A DNA stretch of 64,000 nucleotides from Fen-1135 sp963705275. GTDB lineage: Bacteria; Desulfobacterota; Syntrophia; Syntrophales; UBA2185. The stretch is from assembly GCA_963705275.1 (NCBI GenBank), contig OY970063.1:2604001-2668000 (forward strand), read 5' to 3'. The position numbers and the translations under genes are program-made. Of this stretch, positions 36,004 to 44,587 are shown piece after piece. Within the stretch, counting starts at the first letter, position 1, and each line of letters starts with the position of its first letter. The notes beneath the pieces were generated by a model. The model did no database searches. It saw only the letters and a program-made list of their open reading frames with translations, and was not told the origin of the DNA.

Positions 36004-36654
36004 CTATTTCTTATCACCTAAATGTCTAATGAAACCATTGATGACGATGTTCTCGTCAATCTGAAGATACCGTGCATATGATTTTAGGAAACCCTTTAGA
36101 TACACCGCAGGCGGGAGAAGTTCCAGGTTGTCACCTTCTATCGCTCGAAGCATGCCTATTTGCACTTTAGTATTATCCGCAATTTCCTCAAGAGGAATTT
36201 TCAATTCCGTTCTTATCTTGTGGAGATCCTCCCCCGTCAGTGTATCCTGGGCCAGGATTTCTTGTATCAATTGGTTATGCGAGACCCGTTCCGTCAGCTC
36301 TTCAAGCCTTCTGACAGGTTCAGATACGGCAAAATGCACTTTCTTGAAGTCATATATGGGAACGGGTTCTTTCATCTTATCGCTGTATTGCATTCCCTTA
36401 TCCAATACTCCGAGTTCAATGAGCCTGCGATCATACTGTGCCCTGGACTCAAGGTCAATCAGGGACAGGTACGCCTTTTCCAAAAGGGAAATCACCACTT
36501 TTCTTTCCTCCTTTGAAAAAAAGGAATAACTCACGATGGATTCGTCCTGATAAAGCTCAAAGACTCTTTTATACGCGCGCCGTATTTCCAACGGAGATGC
36601 ATCGGGAAGGATCTCCAGAAGTTCGTAGTAGTTCTGTTCACGGTACGGTTTCAT
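36004..36654 (-). CDS. Degenerate J-domain protein with C-terminal HTH (RodZ-like HTH_25)
   Basis: 216 aa. Residues ~7-75 resemble a DnaJ J-domain (YYELLEILPDASPLEIRRAYK...RAQYDRRL) but the HPD tripeptide that stimulates DnaK is replaced (LYQDES). Residues ~140-210 form a Cro/RodZ-type HTH (IPLEEIADNTKVQIGMLRAIE, LPPAVYLKGFLKSYARYL). It probably acts as an adaptor rather than a co-chaperone. It lies 28 nt downstream of a MinD-like ATPase gene on the same strand. Confidence 0.8.
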   Translation of the reverse strand: MKPYREQNYYELLEILPDASPLEIRRAYKRVFELYQDESIVSYSFFSKEERKVVISLLEKAYLSLIDLESRAQYDRRLIELGVLDKGMQYSDKMKEPVPIYDFKKVHFAVSEPVRRLEELTERVSHNQLIQEILAQDTLTGEDLHKIRTELKIPLEEIADNTKVQIGMLRAIEGDNLELLPPAVYLKGFLKSYARYLQIDENIVINGFIRHLGDKK

Positions 36655-36682
36655 TTTACCTTATTCGATCTTCTATTAATTA

Positions 36683-37609
36683 TTAATCAACGGCATTTTG
36701 CAGGATTGGTTCTGCTTCATTTACTGACAGCAGATTCTTGTGGCAATTCCTGAGATCAAGAGTAGTCTGAGTATAGGGGTAGAGATCGAGAAAGGGGATC
36801 TTTTTGCAGACGGCGCTGTGAACGCGGTCATCAAAGCTGATGTTTCCGAGAAAGTGCATCTTCAGGGCGAGGTGTCTTTGGATAATTTTGCAGATCAATG
36901 CCCCTATATTCGGGTTATCCTGCTTTCTTACCTGATTGAGGACCAGCTTGAAATTAAAGGCCCTCAGCTCATTTTCCAGGAGTTCACCCTTTTCGGGGTC
37001 AAGTTCCTTCATGATATAGAGAAGATTGTCCGGGTTGCTGACGGTGACCCTGCTATTCCGCTTCTGGGCCTCCTCGATCAACAGCCGGAAATTATTGCTA
37101 TTAAGGACCTGATGGATCTTACGGAAATAAACAGAACGAATTAGCCGGTAGATGTTTTCTATGGAAGTCGGTTCGGGCGTTGTCAGGAAAATGCTCGAAT
37201 TCGATATCATAAAAAAATCGATGGTGTTGAAAGAAGTTCCAGCGCCGAGATCCAGCAGGATATACTCATAGGAAAGCTTGGGAATGTTTCGCAGGATCCT
37301 TAATTTCTGCTCATGTGCAAGATTGGCAATATCCAGATTATTCATGGCGCCGCTGATGAGATAGAGGTTTCGAACGGGCGTAGGTTCGACGGTCTCTTCA
37401 AGAGAGCCCACCTTCTTGTTTACGAAATCCGAGATGCTTTTTTCAGGAAGAGGAAGACCGAGAATGGTGTGGAGATTGGCTGCTCCGAGGTCAACGTCAA
37501 CGAGGAGAGTCTTATGTCCTCCCTTGGCAAGCAAAATGCCGAGATTGCCGGTAACGAAACTCTTACCGGAACCTCCTTTTCCGCCACCGATGGACCATAT
37601 GTTCGGCAT
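36683..37609 (-). CDS. MinD/FlhG-like P-loop ATPase
   Basis: About 308 aa. The deviant Walker A GGGKGGSGKSFVTGNL with signature lysine, the switch LLVDVDLGAANLH and YILLDLGAG put it in the MinD/ParA family, close to FlhG. The usual C-terminal membrane-targeting helix of MinD is not obvious. The ATG at 37609 (MPNIWSIGG) fits the family; a TTG at 37624 is an alternative. Paired with the J-like/HTH protein. A role in positioning a surface structure or another cellular complex is inferred. Confidence 0.85.
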   Translation of the reverse strand: MPNIWSIGGGKGGSGKSFVTGNLGILLAKGGHKTLLVDVDLGAANLHTILGLPLPEKSISDFVNKKVGSLEETVEPTPVRNLYLISGAMNNLDIANLAHEQKLRILRNIPKLSYEYILLDLGAGTSFNTIDFFMISNSSIFLTTPEPTSIENIYRLIRSVYFRKIHQVLNSNNFRLLIEEAQKRNSRVTVSNPDNLLYIMKELDPEKGELLENELRAFNFKLVLNQVRKQDNPNIGALICKIIQRHLALKMHFLGNISFDDRVHSAVCKKIPFLDLYPYTQTTLDLRNCHKNLLSVNEAEPILQNAVD

Positions 37610-38073
37610 AATTTTTCTCAGCAATTTTCGTCAGATGGCTGAAGTATAAGAAAAAGATCACATTATGTCAAGAGGAGTCAATCCTCAAAATAAATTTTTT
37701 CCAATCCCTGACCAGAGGATAAAACTATGCGATAATTACTCCTTTTTCTTCTTGCACTTCAATTTTCTGGTCCGTGGCATGACATCCTGTATGGTCATAC
37801 GACATGATGCTGTGGCAGTTCCTGCGCCCTTTCGATCCACAAGAGATGAGTGCGACGTTGGCCCATTAACAACGACAACAAAAAAAATACTTGATTAATA
37901 TAAATTCTTCAATTAGTTAGAAGCGTTATGCATAGAGACACGTAAGGGTCTTTGCCACATTTCATCGTCATACGAAAGGCGAGAAACGGAGAGTGGAGAT
38001 CTCTAAAGTCATTGCCTGAAGATGATGACAATTGGGCACATGCGTGTAAATTTGGAGAAATGGAGATCAACTG
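37610..38073. other. Divergent intergenic region between the MinD-like gene and the his operon
   Basis: About 460 nt, A+T-rich near 37860-37920. I looked for a histidine leader peptide and found only a five-codon frame with one His at 37929. No terminator or riboswitch was recognised. Confidence 0.5.
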
Positions 38074-38448
38074 GTGATCGAAATTGATTTTGAAAAAGGC
38101 AGCGGACTTGTTCCTGTGGTAGTTCAGGACGCGGACACAGGGGAGGTTCTCATGCTAGCCTACATGAATAGAGAAGCCTGGCTGAAGACGCGCCAGACGG
38201 GCAAGGCGACATATTGGAGCAGGTCGAGAAATGAGCTGTGGGTCAAAGGTGAGACATCCGGTAATACTCAGCTTGTGGAGGAGATTCTACTTGACTGTGA
38301 TTCTGATACGATTCTTCTGAAGGTACGGCAAATAGGCGGCGCGGCATGCCATACGGGCTACAGATCGTGCTTCTACAGAAGGGTCGTTAATGAAAAGACG
38401 GAGGTTATAGGGGAACGAATATTCAAACCGGAGGATGTCTATAAATGA
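38074..38448 (+). CDS. hisI: Phosphoribosyl-AMP cyclohydrolase
   Basis: 124 aa, cyclohydrolase domain only, without the HisE pyrophosphohydrolase. Seen are VVQDADTGEVLMLAYMN, TYWSRSRNELWVKGETSGN, the metal-binding DCDSD and the cysteines in GGAACHTGYRSCFY. It opens the purine ring of PR-AMP in histidine synthesis. GTG start after GGAGAT. Overlaps hisG by 4 nt. Confidence 0.94.
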   Translation: MIEIDFEKGSGLVPVVVQDADTGEVLMLAYMNREAWLKTRQTGKATYWSRSRNELWVKGETSGNTQLVEEILLDCDSDTILLKVRQIGGAACHTGYRSCFYRRVVNEKTEVIGERIFKPEDVYK

Positions 38449-39317
38449 AGAAATTGAAACTGGGGATACCAAAAGGAAGCCTGGAGGCCAAGACTGTTGA
38501 CCTGTTTAGAATGGCTGGCTGGCGTATTACATATGATGAGAGGAGTTATTTCCCGGAAATAGATGACGAAGAGATCTCGTGCACCCTCGTGAGGGCGCAG
38601 GAAATGTCGAGATATATTGAGGATGGGACTCTGGATCTGGGATTGACCGGTAGAGACTGGATCATCGAAAACGAATCGAATGTTGTCGAGGTACAGGACC
38701 TGATTTATTCGAAGGCGTCGGCAAGACAGGCACGGTGGGTTCTTGTAGTCAGAGAAGATTCCCCCGTGCAATCCATCGAGGACATGGAAGGGAAAAAAAT
38801 CTCGACGGAACTGGTGAAATTCACAGAAAAGTATTTCAGGGAGAAAAAGATCAACGTTCATGTCGAGTTTTCCTGGGGCGCGACGGAGGCGAAATGCGTT
38901 GAGAGCCTCGTGGACGCTATCGTAGAGGTAACCGAAACGGGAACGACGATTAAGGCCAACAAATTGAGGATTGTGCATGAACTTATGAAGACCAATACAA
39001 AACTGATTGCCAGTCCCGCCGCTTGGGAAGACCCCTGGAAACGCAAGAAGATAGAACAGATCAGGACGCTGCTCAATGGTTCATTGCTGGCCATGGGGAA
39101 GGTAGGTTTGAAGTTAAATGTGTCCAAGGATAATCTTGGGAGAGTAGTCCTTCTGTTGCCTGCTCTGAAAGCGCCGACCATTTCCGGGTTATACTCGAAT
39201 GACTGGTACGCTGTTGAAACGATTGTGGATGCAAATGTTGTTAGGGATTTGATACCTCTCCTTAAGGAAGCCGGGGCGGAAGGCATAATTGAATATACAT
39301 TGAATAAGGTTGTCTGA
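38445..39317 (+). CDS. hisG: ATP phosphoribosyltransferase (long form)
   Basis: 290 aa, the long type with a C-terminal ACT-like regulatory domain that binds histidine, so HisZ is not needed. Motifs are LKLGIPKGSLEAKT, DLGLTGRDWI, KISTELVKFTEKYF and DAIVEVTETGTTIKAN. It catalyses the first, committed step of histidine synthesis. Confidence 0.95.
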   Translation: MKKLKLGIPKGSLEAKTVDLFRMAGWRITYDERSYFPEIDDEEISCTLVRAQEMSRYIEDGTLDLGLTGRDWIIENESNVVEVQDLIYSKASARQARWVLVVREDSPVQSIEDMEGKKISTELVKFTEKYFREKKINVHVEFSWGATEAKCVESLVDAIVEVTETGTTIKANKLRIVHELMKTNTKLIASPAAWEDPWKRKKIEQIRTLLNGSLLAMGKVGLKLNVSKDNLGRVVLLLPALKAPTISGLYSNDWYAVETIVDANVVRDLIPLLKEAGAEGIIEYTLNKVV

Positions 39318-39330
39318 AAGGTGCAGGGTT

Positions 39331-39918
39331 ATGGCACGGAAGTCTAAAATTCAGAGAAAAACGACGGAAACGGAAATATCCATGGAGCTTGATCTGGATG
39401 GTACGGGTCAAGGTAAGATATCGACGACTGTGGCGTTTATGGATCACATGCTCAGCCTATTTGCCAGGCACGGCCTTGTGGATCTCACCATAAAGAGCAA
39501 GGGTGATACTCAAGTTGATGATCATCATTTAGTTGAGGACATCGGGATATGCCTCGGCGATGCCGTGAAGAAAGCTCTTGGTGATAAAAAGGGGATACAG
39601 CGTTACGGATCAGCCATGATTCCCATGGATGAGAGTTTATGCAGTCTAGCTATGGATATTTCCGGAAGGCCCTATCTGATCTATAATGTGGAATTCAAGA
39701 GCAAAAAAAGCGACAAGTTTGACTACTCTCTGTTAAGGGAATTCTTTAAGTCTTTTTCAGATCGTAGCGGAATAACCTTGCATATCAACCTTCTTTATGG
39801 TACGAACAGCCACCATATAGCCGAGGCGATTTTCAAAGCCTTGGCCCTTGCCTTGAGGAAAGCAGTGACCATTCACGGCCGCATAGAAGGCATCTTATCC
39901 ACTAAGGGAAGTCTGTGA
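39331..39918 (+). CDS. hisB: Imidazoleglycerol-phosphate dehydratase
   Basis: 195 aa, dehydratase domain only. Metal-binding motifs DDHHLVEDIG and NSHHIAEA are complete. The ATG at 39331 (MARKSKIQRKTTET) is preferred because it matches the family N-terminus; an upstream in-frame start at 39310 overlaps hisG. Overlaps the next gene by 4 nt. Confidence 0.95.
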   Translation: MARKSKIQRKTTETEISMELDLDGTGQGKISTTVAFMDHMLSLFARHGLVDLTIKSKGDTQVDDHHLVEDIGICLGDAVKKALGDKKGIQRYGSAMIPMDESLCSLAMDISGRPYLIYNVEFKSKKSDKFDYSLLREFFKSFSDRSGITLHINLLYGTNSHHIAEAIFKALALALRKAVTIHGRIEGILSTKGSL

Positions 39919-40655
39919 TCGGCATTCTCCGAAGAGGAGGTGGTAGCATCCATAGAGATTCGTTCAGTATTTTAGATCGGTTTGTCCAGTTACTCCTTTT
40001 CCTTTTCATTTTTTGCGTAGTTTGCGGCTGCCAGCGTGCGAGCGGTGTATCTACTACTCTTAAAGATGACGGGAAGGTTGTCTTTAAGCGTATCGCCGTC
40101 GTCCCGTTCCAGTCAATCCGCCAGGAAGATGCGGATATTAAGACGGTGCGATGTCCTGTGTGTGGACTGGTGTTCAGGACGGAGAGCTATGCCGCGGGTT
40201 CGGAGAAGGTTATCGAAGGTATATTTCTTGATCGTCTTAAGGACGAAAAGGCGTTTGCTCTTATACCGCCCGAGAGAGTGGGAGGCATTTACGAGGGGGT
40301 CACGGGAGCCCTTTTCAAAGCGGATCTCCTGGATGTCTTAAAAAGAGTTGGCACTGAATCGGAAGCGGATGGAATTATATTAGGTTATGTGTACCGCTTC
40401 CGGGAAAGGAAAGGATTCTCGCTATCCGTCGAAAAGCCGGCATCGGTGGCCTTTGAAATCCACCTGATCAGGGTGAGCGATGGCGCCATCATCTGGAAGG
40501 GCATTTTCGATAAGACACAAACCTCACTCATGGAGAATCTTCTTCAAATAGCTTCTTTCTTAAAAGAGGGTGGGAAATGGGTCACGGCCAAAGAGTTAGC
40601 CGCCGAGGGCATGGATGAGGTTTTGAAGGATTTTCCCGGAATCCGGCAGGAATGA
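39915..40655 (+). CDS. Putative lipoprotein inside the his operon, unknown function
   Basis: 246 aa from a GTG overlapping the hisB stop. A hydrophobic segment (LLLFLFIFCVVCGC) ends in a lipobox-like VCGC at residues ~36-39, after a long charged N-region. The mature part has a CPVCG motif near residue 77 and FKRIAVVPFQ and ADGIILGYVYRF blocks like the GNA1162/CsgG-type outer-membrane-associated proteins. Function unknown; a link to histidine synthesis is not implied by the sequence. Confidence 0.75.
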   Translation: MIGILRRGGGSIHRDSFSILDRFVQLLLFLFIFCVVCGCQRASGVSTTLKDDGKVVFKRIAVVPFQSIRQEDADIKTVRCPVCGLVFRTESYAAGSEKVIEGIFLDRLKDEKAFALIPPERVGGIYEGVTGALFKADLLDVLKRVGTESEADGIILGYVYRFRERKGFSLSVEKPASVAFEIHLIRVSDGAIIWKGIFDKTQTSLMENLLQIASFLKEGGKWVTAKELAAEGMDEVLKDFPGIRQE

Positions 40656-40743
40656 CAGAAACTCATAGACTATTACGCGTGGAACCCGGTTGCAGCAGCT
40701 TTCATAGCGGTAAATTTGATAGATTCTGGTTGGGAGTTGACAA

Positions 40744-41469
40744 GTGATCATAATACCGGCGATCGATTTAAAAGATGGCCGGTGTGTGCGGCTTGCGCAG
40801 GGAGATTTCAAGCGTGTGACTGTATATTCCGATGACCCTGTCGGTATAGCCAAGAAGTGGCAGGAAAACGCGGCGGAGCGTATCCACGTGGTTGATCTTG
40901 ACGGTTCGCGGAGCGGTTCACCACGGAATACCGATGTGATCAGGGGCATTGTCGCAGAAGTCGGAATACCAATCGAGGTCGGTGGCGGGATAAGAGATAT
41001 GAAAACCGTCGATGCCTATATTGGAATGGGAGTAAACTGGGTGATCCTGGGCACCATGGCCCTGAGAGACAAGGGTTTTGTCAGGGAGGCATGTGATGCT
41101 TATAAAGGGAAAGTCATCCTGGGCATTGATGCGAATGACGGGAAGATAGCAATACAGGGGTGGACAGAACAGACTTCGAAATCTGCAATTGATATAGCCA
41201 AAGGGTATGAAGGCTACGGGCTTGCGGCAATTGTCTACACTGACATCAATAGGGATGGCATGGAAACGGGCGTGAATATGGAGGCTACCGGAGAGCTAGC
41301 CCGGTCGGTTGATATACCCATAATAGCTTCAGGCGGCATTTCAAGCATTGAAGATATACGCAGGCTCCGTGAAATAGAAGACTTCGGGGTCATCGGTGTC
41401 ATCATAGGTAAGGCCCTATACTCAGGTGCCGTTTCGCTTAAGGAAGCCATAAGCCTGTCAAAGTCTTGA
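40744..41469 (+). CDS. hisA: Phosphoribosylformimino-AICAR ribotide isomerase
   Basis: 241 aa TIM barrel. The catalytic aspartates are in IPAIDLKDGRCVRL and VYTDINRDGM; phosphate-binding GGGIRD and ASGGISS are present. GTG start after GGGAGTTGACAA. The neighbouring histidine genes hisH, hisF, hisD, hisC and hisE are not in this window. Confidence 0.95.
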   Translation: MIIIPAIDLKDGRCVRLAQGDFKRVTVYSDDPVGIAKKWQENAAERIHVVDLDGSRSGSPRNTDVIRGIVAEVGIPIEVGGGIRDMKTVDAYIGMGVNWVILGTMALRDKGFVREACDAYKGKVILGIDANDGKIAIQGWTEQTSKSAIDIAKGYEGYGLAAIVYTDINRDGMETGVNMEATGELARSVDIPIIASGGISSIEDIRRLREIEDFGVIGVIIGKALYSGAVSLKEAISLSKS

Positions 41470-41571
41470 ATTCGGTAGCGAGCAACAATTTTTGACTTCT
41501 TGCTGAAATTTCGTTCTTAAAGTCCCGCCGTTCAGGTGTGGAGGTTCACTTTAGAAAGAAAGGATGAAGTC

Positions 41572-41916
41572 ATGGAAGATTGCATTTTTTGCAAAATAGC
41601 AAATGGCGCGATACCGAGCAAAAAAGTTTACGAAGATGCCGAGGTAGTTGCCTTTGATGACATCTATCCTATGGCTCCTGTTCACGTTATTATCATCCCC
41701 AAGAAGCATATCCCGACCATGCTGGACGTAACGAAAGCAGACATGAGCACCATTGGTTCCATGTTTGCCGCCGTTCAGGAGGTGGTACAGATCAAAGGCA
41801 TAAATGAAAGAGGATTTCGAGTCGTCATAAACTGCAATAAAGAAGGGGGACAGGTCATCTTTCACCTGCACATGCATGTCTTGGGAGGACAGAAACTGAA
41901 GGACGGGCTCGCCTGA
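41572..41916 (+). CDS. HIT-family (HINT-like) nucleotide hydrolase
   Basis: 114 aa. DCIFCKIANGAIPS at the N-terminus and the histidine triad HLHMHVLGG identify an HINT-type purine nucleoside phosphoramidase. The ATG at 41572 follows AGAAAGGA; an upstream in-frame start at 41536 lacks the family N-terminus. Downstream of hisA, possibly cotranscribed. Confidence 0.92.
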   Translation: MEDCIFCKIANGAIPSKKVYEDAEVVAFDDIYPMAPVHVIIIPKKHIPTMLDVTKADMSTIGSMFAAVQEVVQIKGINERGFRVVINCNKEGGQVIFHLHMHVLGGQKLKDGLA

Positions 41917-41985
41917 TTGAAGATGTCTTGACAAACCGCCGATGTGATATAAATTATTGGTGTTTAAAGGTATATGGGTGGCATA

Positions 41986-42432
41986 ATGAATATTGATGAG
42001 AAGGTTAATGGTGAAATGGTCTTGGCCGCCAAGACAAAGGATCAAGTGAAGCTGTCTGCGATACGGATGGTGAAGGCGGCCATGCACAACAGAGAAATAG
42101 ACCTGAAGAGGAAATTGAATGAAGTGGAATTCCTGCAGCTATTGTCGTCGATGGTGAAACAGAGAAAAGACTCGATCGACCAGTTCAGAAAAGGCGGAAG
42201 GGAGGATCTGGTTGATAAGGAAGAGGCGGAACTGAAGATTATACAGGCATTCATGCCAGAGCAGATATCGGAAGAAGACGTAGCCCGCGAAATTGACGCG
42301 GCAATCAGCGAAGTGGGTGCGGTCAGTATCAAAGACATGGGGAAGGTAATGAAGGTGCTCATGCCGAGATTAACTGGCAAGACAGACGGGAAAACAGTAG
42401 GCGAGAAAGTCAAAGAAAAATTATCGTCTTAA
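41986..42432 (+). CDS. GatB/YqeY-domain protein
   Basis: About 148 aa. Motifs KTKDQVKLSAIRMVKAAMHN, KQRKDSIDQFRKGGREDL and the C-terminal GKVMKVLMPRLTGKTDGKTV match YqeY, a relative of the tRNA-binding tail of GatB. The ATG at 41986 is preferred (GGTGG upstream); an ATG at 41974 is possible. The yqeY-dnaG-rpoD order is common in bacteria. Confidence 0.9.
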   Translation: MNIDEKVNGEMVLAAKTKDQVKLSAIRMVKAAMHNREIDLKRKLNEVEFLQLLSSMVKQRKDSIDQFRKGGREDLVDKEEAELKIIQAFMPEQISEEDVAREIDAAISEVGAVSIKDMGKVMKVLMPRLTGKTDGKTVGEKVKEKLSS

Positions 42433-42754
42433 TCGCACGTCTGCAATGAACTTAGGAAGATCTTTACACAGATGGTTCATCTTGGCGCAAGAATACCCCC
42501 TCTTTTTGTAAAGAGTGTAGGGGCTGAATTTATATTAGTCATTGAGAAAATTAAAGATAAATGAGCTTCCCGGCAAGGAAGAAATTATTCTGCATTGCGT
42601 CCTTTCTCCCGCCGTGCGGGCAGGCCTATTGGAAGCGCTTCCGGCCTATGATTCATCACCCAGAACTCCTTGTTAGACGATTCAGTAACCTTAAGCCTAA
42701 TTTATATTCGTCGCTGTGGGTATTTTGGTCCTGAAAGAGCGGAGGGACGAGTCA
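42433..42754. other. Intergenic region before dnaG
   Basis: About 320 nt. An imperfect hairpin (CCCCTCTTT ... AAAGAGTGTAGGGG, about 42499-42526) is visible but has no T run. No rpsU, which often sits in this neighbourhood, is present. Confidence 0.5.
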
Positions 42755-44536
42755 TTGAAAGGACATATTACTCCGGATAAGATAGATGAGGTAAAGAGAA
42801 AGGCGGATATCGTTGATCTCGTCTCGGAATATGTCACCCTCAAAAAAGGAGGAAAGAACTTTCTCGGACTCTGCCCCTTTCACAAAGAAAAGACACCTTC
42901 TTTTACGGTGAATCGAGACAAACAGATATTCTACTGTTTTGGATGCGGTGAGGGAGGGAATATTCTGACATTTTTGATGAAAATGAGTGACATGTCTTTT
43001 CCCGAAGCTGTAAGGCATCTGGCAGGAAAGACGGGGGTTGTCATCCCTGAGAAGATTATGACCCGCCAAGAAAAGGAATCGTCCGGCGTTAGGAGCGAAG
43101 TTAGCCGTGTCAACAAGATGGCAGCGGCGTATTTCTCGAAGAACCTATTTTCACAAGCGGGGAAAGAGGCGCGAGACTATCTCAAAAAAAGGGGCATGCA
43201 GGATGACGTAATCAGGGAATTCGGCCTTGGATATGCCATCGATGGATGGAGACATCTGAGGGATTATTTCGAAAAGACGGGCATCTCCCTAAAACTTGTT
43301 GAGCAGTCAGGACTGGTCATTACCAAAGCAAACGGAGGTGGGTCTTTTTATGACCGCTTCAGGGGGAGATTAATTTTCCCGATAGAGGACGTTGGCGGTA
43401 GCGTCATCGCCTTCGGCGGTAGGATTATCGGGGAAGGCGAACCGAAGTATCTTAATACCTCCGAATCGCCCGTCTATATCAAGGGAAGGAATCTCTACGG
43501 CCTTAACCGCACGAAAGAAGAGATCCGCAAAAAAGGCTATGCCATTCTCGTTGAAGGATATTTTGACTTAATCACCTTATGGGCTTCCGGCATCAGGAAT
43601 GTTATTGCCACGCTCGGGACCGCTCTGACGCGAGATCATGTCGATCTAATGCGGCGGTATACTTCGCACGTTGTGGCGGTGTTTGATCCTGATGAAGCCG
43701 GAAAGAAGGCACTGACGAGGAGCATAGAATTGTTTCTTTCCGGGAATATGCATGCAAAAGGCGCTGTACTTCCGGACGGCTATGATCCTGATCAATATTT
43801 GAGGACACGCGGGAAAGAATCCTTCATGGAAATCATCGATGAAGCCCAGTCCTTAGTCGATTACTATATTGAGAATGTTATCGGGAAAGTAGCCACTTTT
43901 GAGGAAAAAAAAGGCGCCCTGAAGGAAGCCGTGTCATTTATTGTCCACATCGATAATGCAAGAGAGAGGGACCTGTTCATAAAGAGGGTGTCGGAGAAGC
44001 TGGGTTTGGATCAAGAGCTTCTGACAAAAGAGGTCAATCTTGCCTTGCAGGCGCCCGGCGTAAAGCTGGCAGATCCCTCAAAAGAAGCCGATATAGATAT
44101 CGACGCGGTGGAGTTGAGTATTATCCATATCATGCTGGAATATCCTTCTATGGTTCCTGAAATTGTCAAGAATAATATCTTTGATTGCTTTATGAGCGTG
44201 AATATGAAATCGCTGGCGATAAAACTGGCAGATTCGTATGCGAAGGAAGGGGCAAAGGGTTTTGATGCATCGCGGTTCATACAGGCAATTGATAATGCGT
44301 TAATAAGGAAGAAGCTTCTCAGAATGATGATTGATGAGAATCCTTATGATGAAAAAGTAATTGATCGTGTGACTGCGGATGCGATGAAACAGGTTAAACG
44401 GAAGTGGTATAAGGAAAAATGCAGGATCTTGAAAACAAGAATTAAGAAGGCCGAGGAGAACGAGAATCACGAGGGGTGGGTAAAGCTCTTGGAAGAACTG
44501 CAGAGATTGCAGAGAGAAGGAAAGAAATCGTTGTGA
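42755..44536 (+). CDS. dnaG: DNA primase
   Basis: About 593 aa. An N-terminal zinc-binding domain (CPFHKEKTPSF ... CFGCG), the RNA polymerase core and TOPRIM domain (ILVEGYFDLITL, VVAVFDPDEAGKKA) and a C-terminal helicase-interaction region are present. The TTG at 42755 is chosen because GGAGGG (42741-42746) lies 8 nt upstream and the protein then begins with the family pattern ITPDKIDEVKRKADIVDLV; a GTG at 42716 lacks a ribosome site. Coupled to rpoD as in the macromolecular synthesis operon. Confidence 0.93.
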   Translation: MKGHITPDKIDEVKRKADIVDLVSEYVTLKKGGKNFLGLCPFHKEKTPSFTVNRDKQIFYCFGCGEGGNILTFLMKMSDMSFPEAVRHLAGKTGVVIPEKIMTRQEKESSGVRSEVSRVNKMAAAYFSKNLFSQAGKEARDYLKKRGMQDDVIREFGLGYAIDGWRHLRDYFEKTGISLKLVEQSGLVITKANGGGSFYDRFRGRLIFPIEDVGGSVIAFGGRIIGEGEPKYLNTSESPVYIKGRNLYGLNRTKEEIRKKGYAILVEGYFDLITLWASGIRNVIATLGTALTRDHVDLMRRYTSHVVAVFDPDEAGKKALTRSIELFLSGNMHAKGAVLPDGYDPDQYLRTRGKESFMEIIDEAQSLVDYYIENVIGKVATFEEKKGALKEAVSFIVHIDNARERDLFIKRVSEKLGLDQELLTKEVNLALQAPGVKLADPSKEADIDIDAVELSIIHIMLEYPSMVPEIVKNNIFDCFMSVNMKSLAIKLADSYAKEGAKGFDASRFIQAIDNALIRKKLLRMMIDENPYDEKVIDRVTADAMKQVKRKWYKEKCRILKTRIKKAEENENHEGWVKLLEELQRLQREGKKSL

Positions 44537-44587
44537 AAACAACGTGGTGAAATTTGTTTTTAAATAAAGCACCGGGAGAAAGACAAT

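Noticed and set aside
37929..37950. Possible histidine leader peptide before hisI
   Set aside because: Only five codons with one His, and no terminator hairpin follows.
42499..42526. Terminator between yqeY and dnaG
   Set aside because: The hairpin is imperfect and not followed by a T run.
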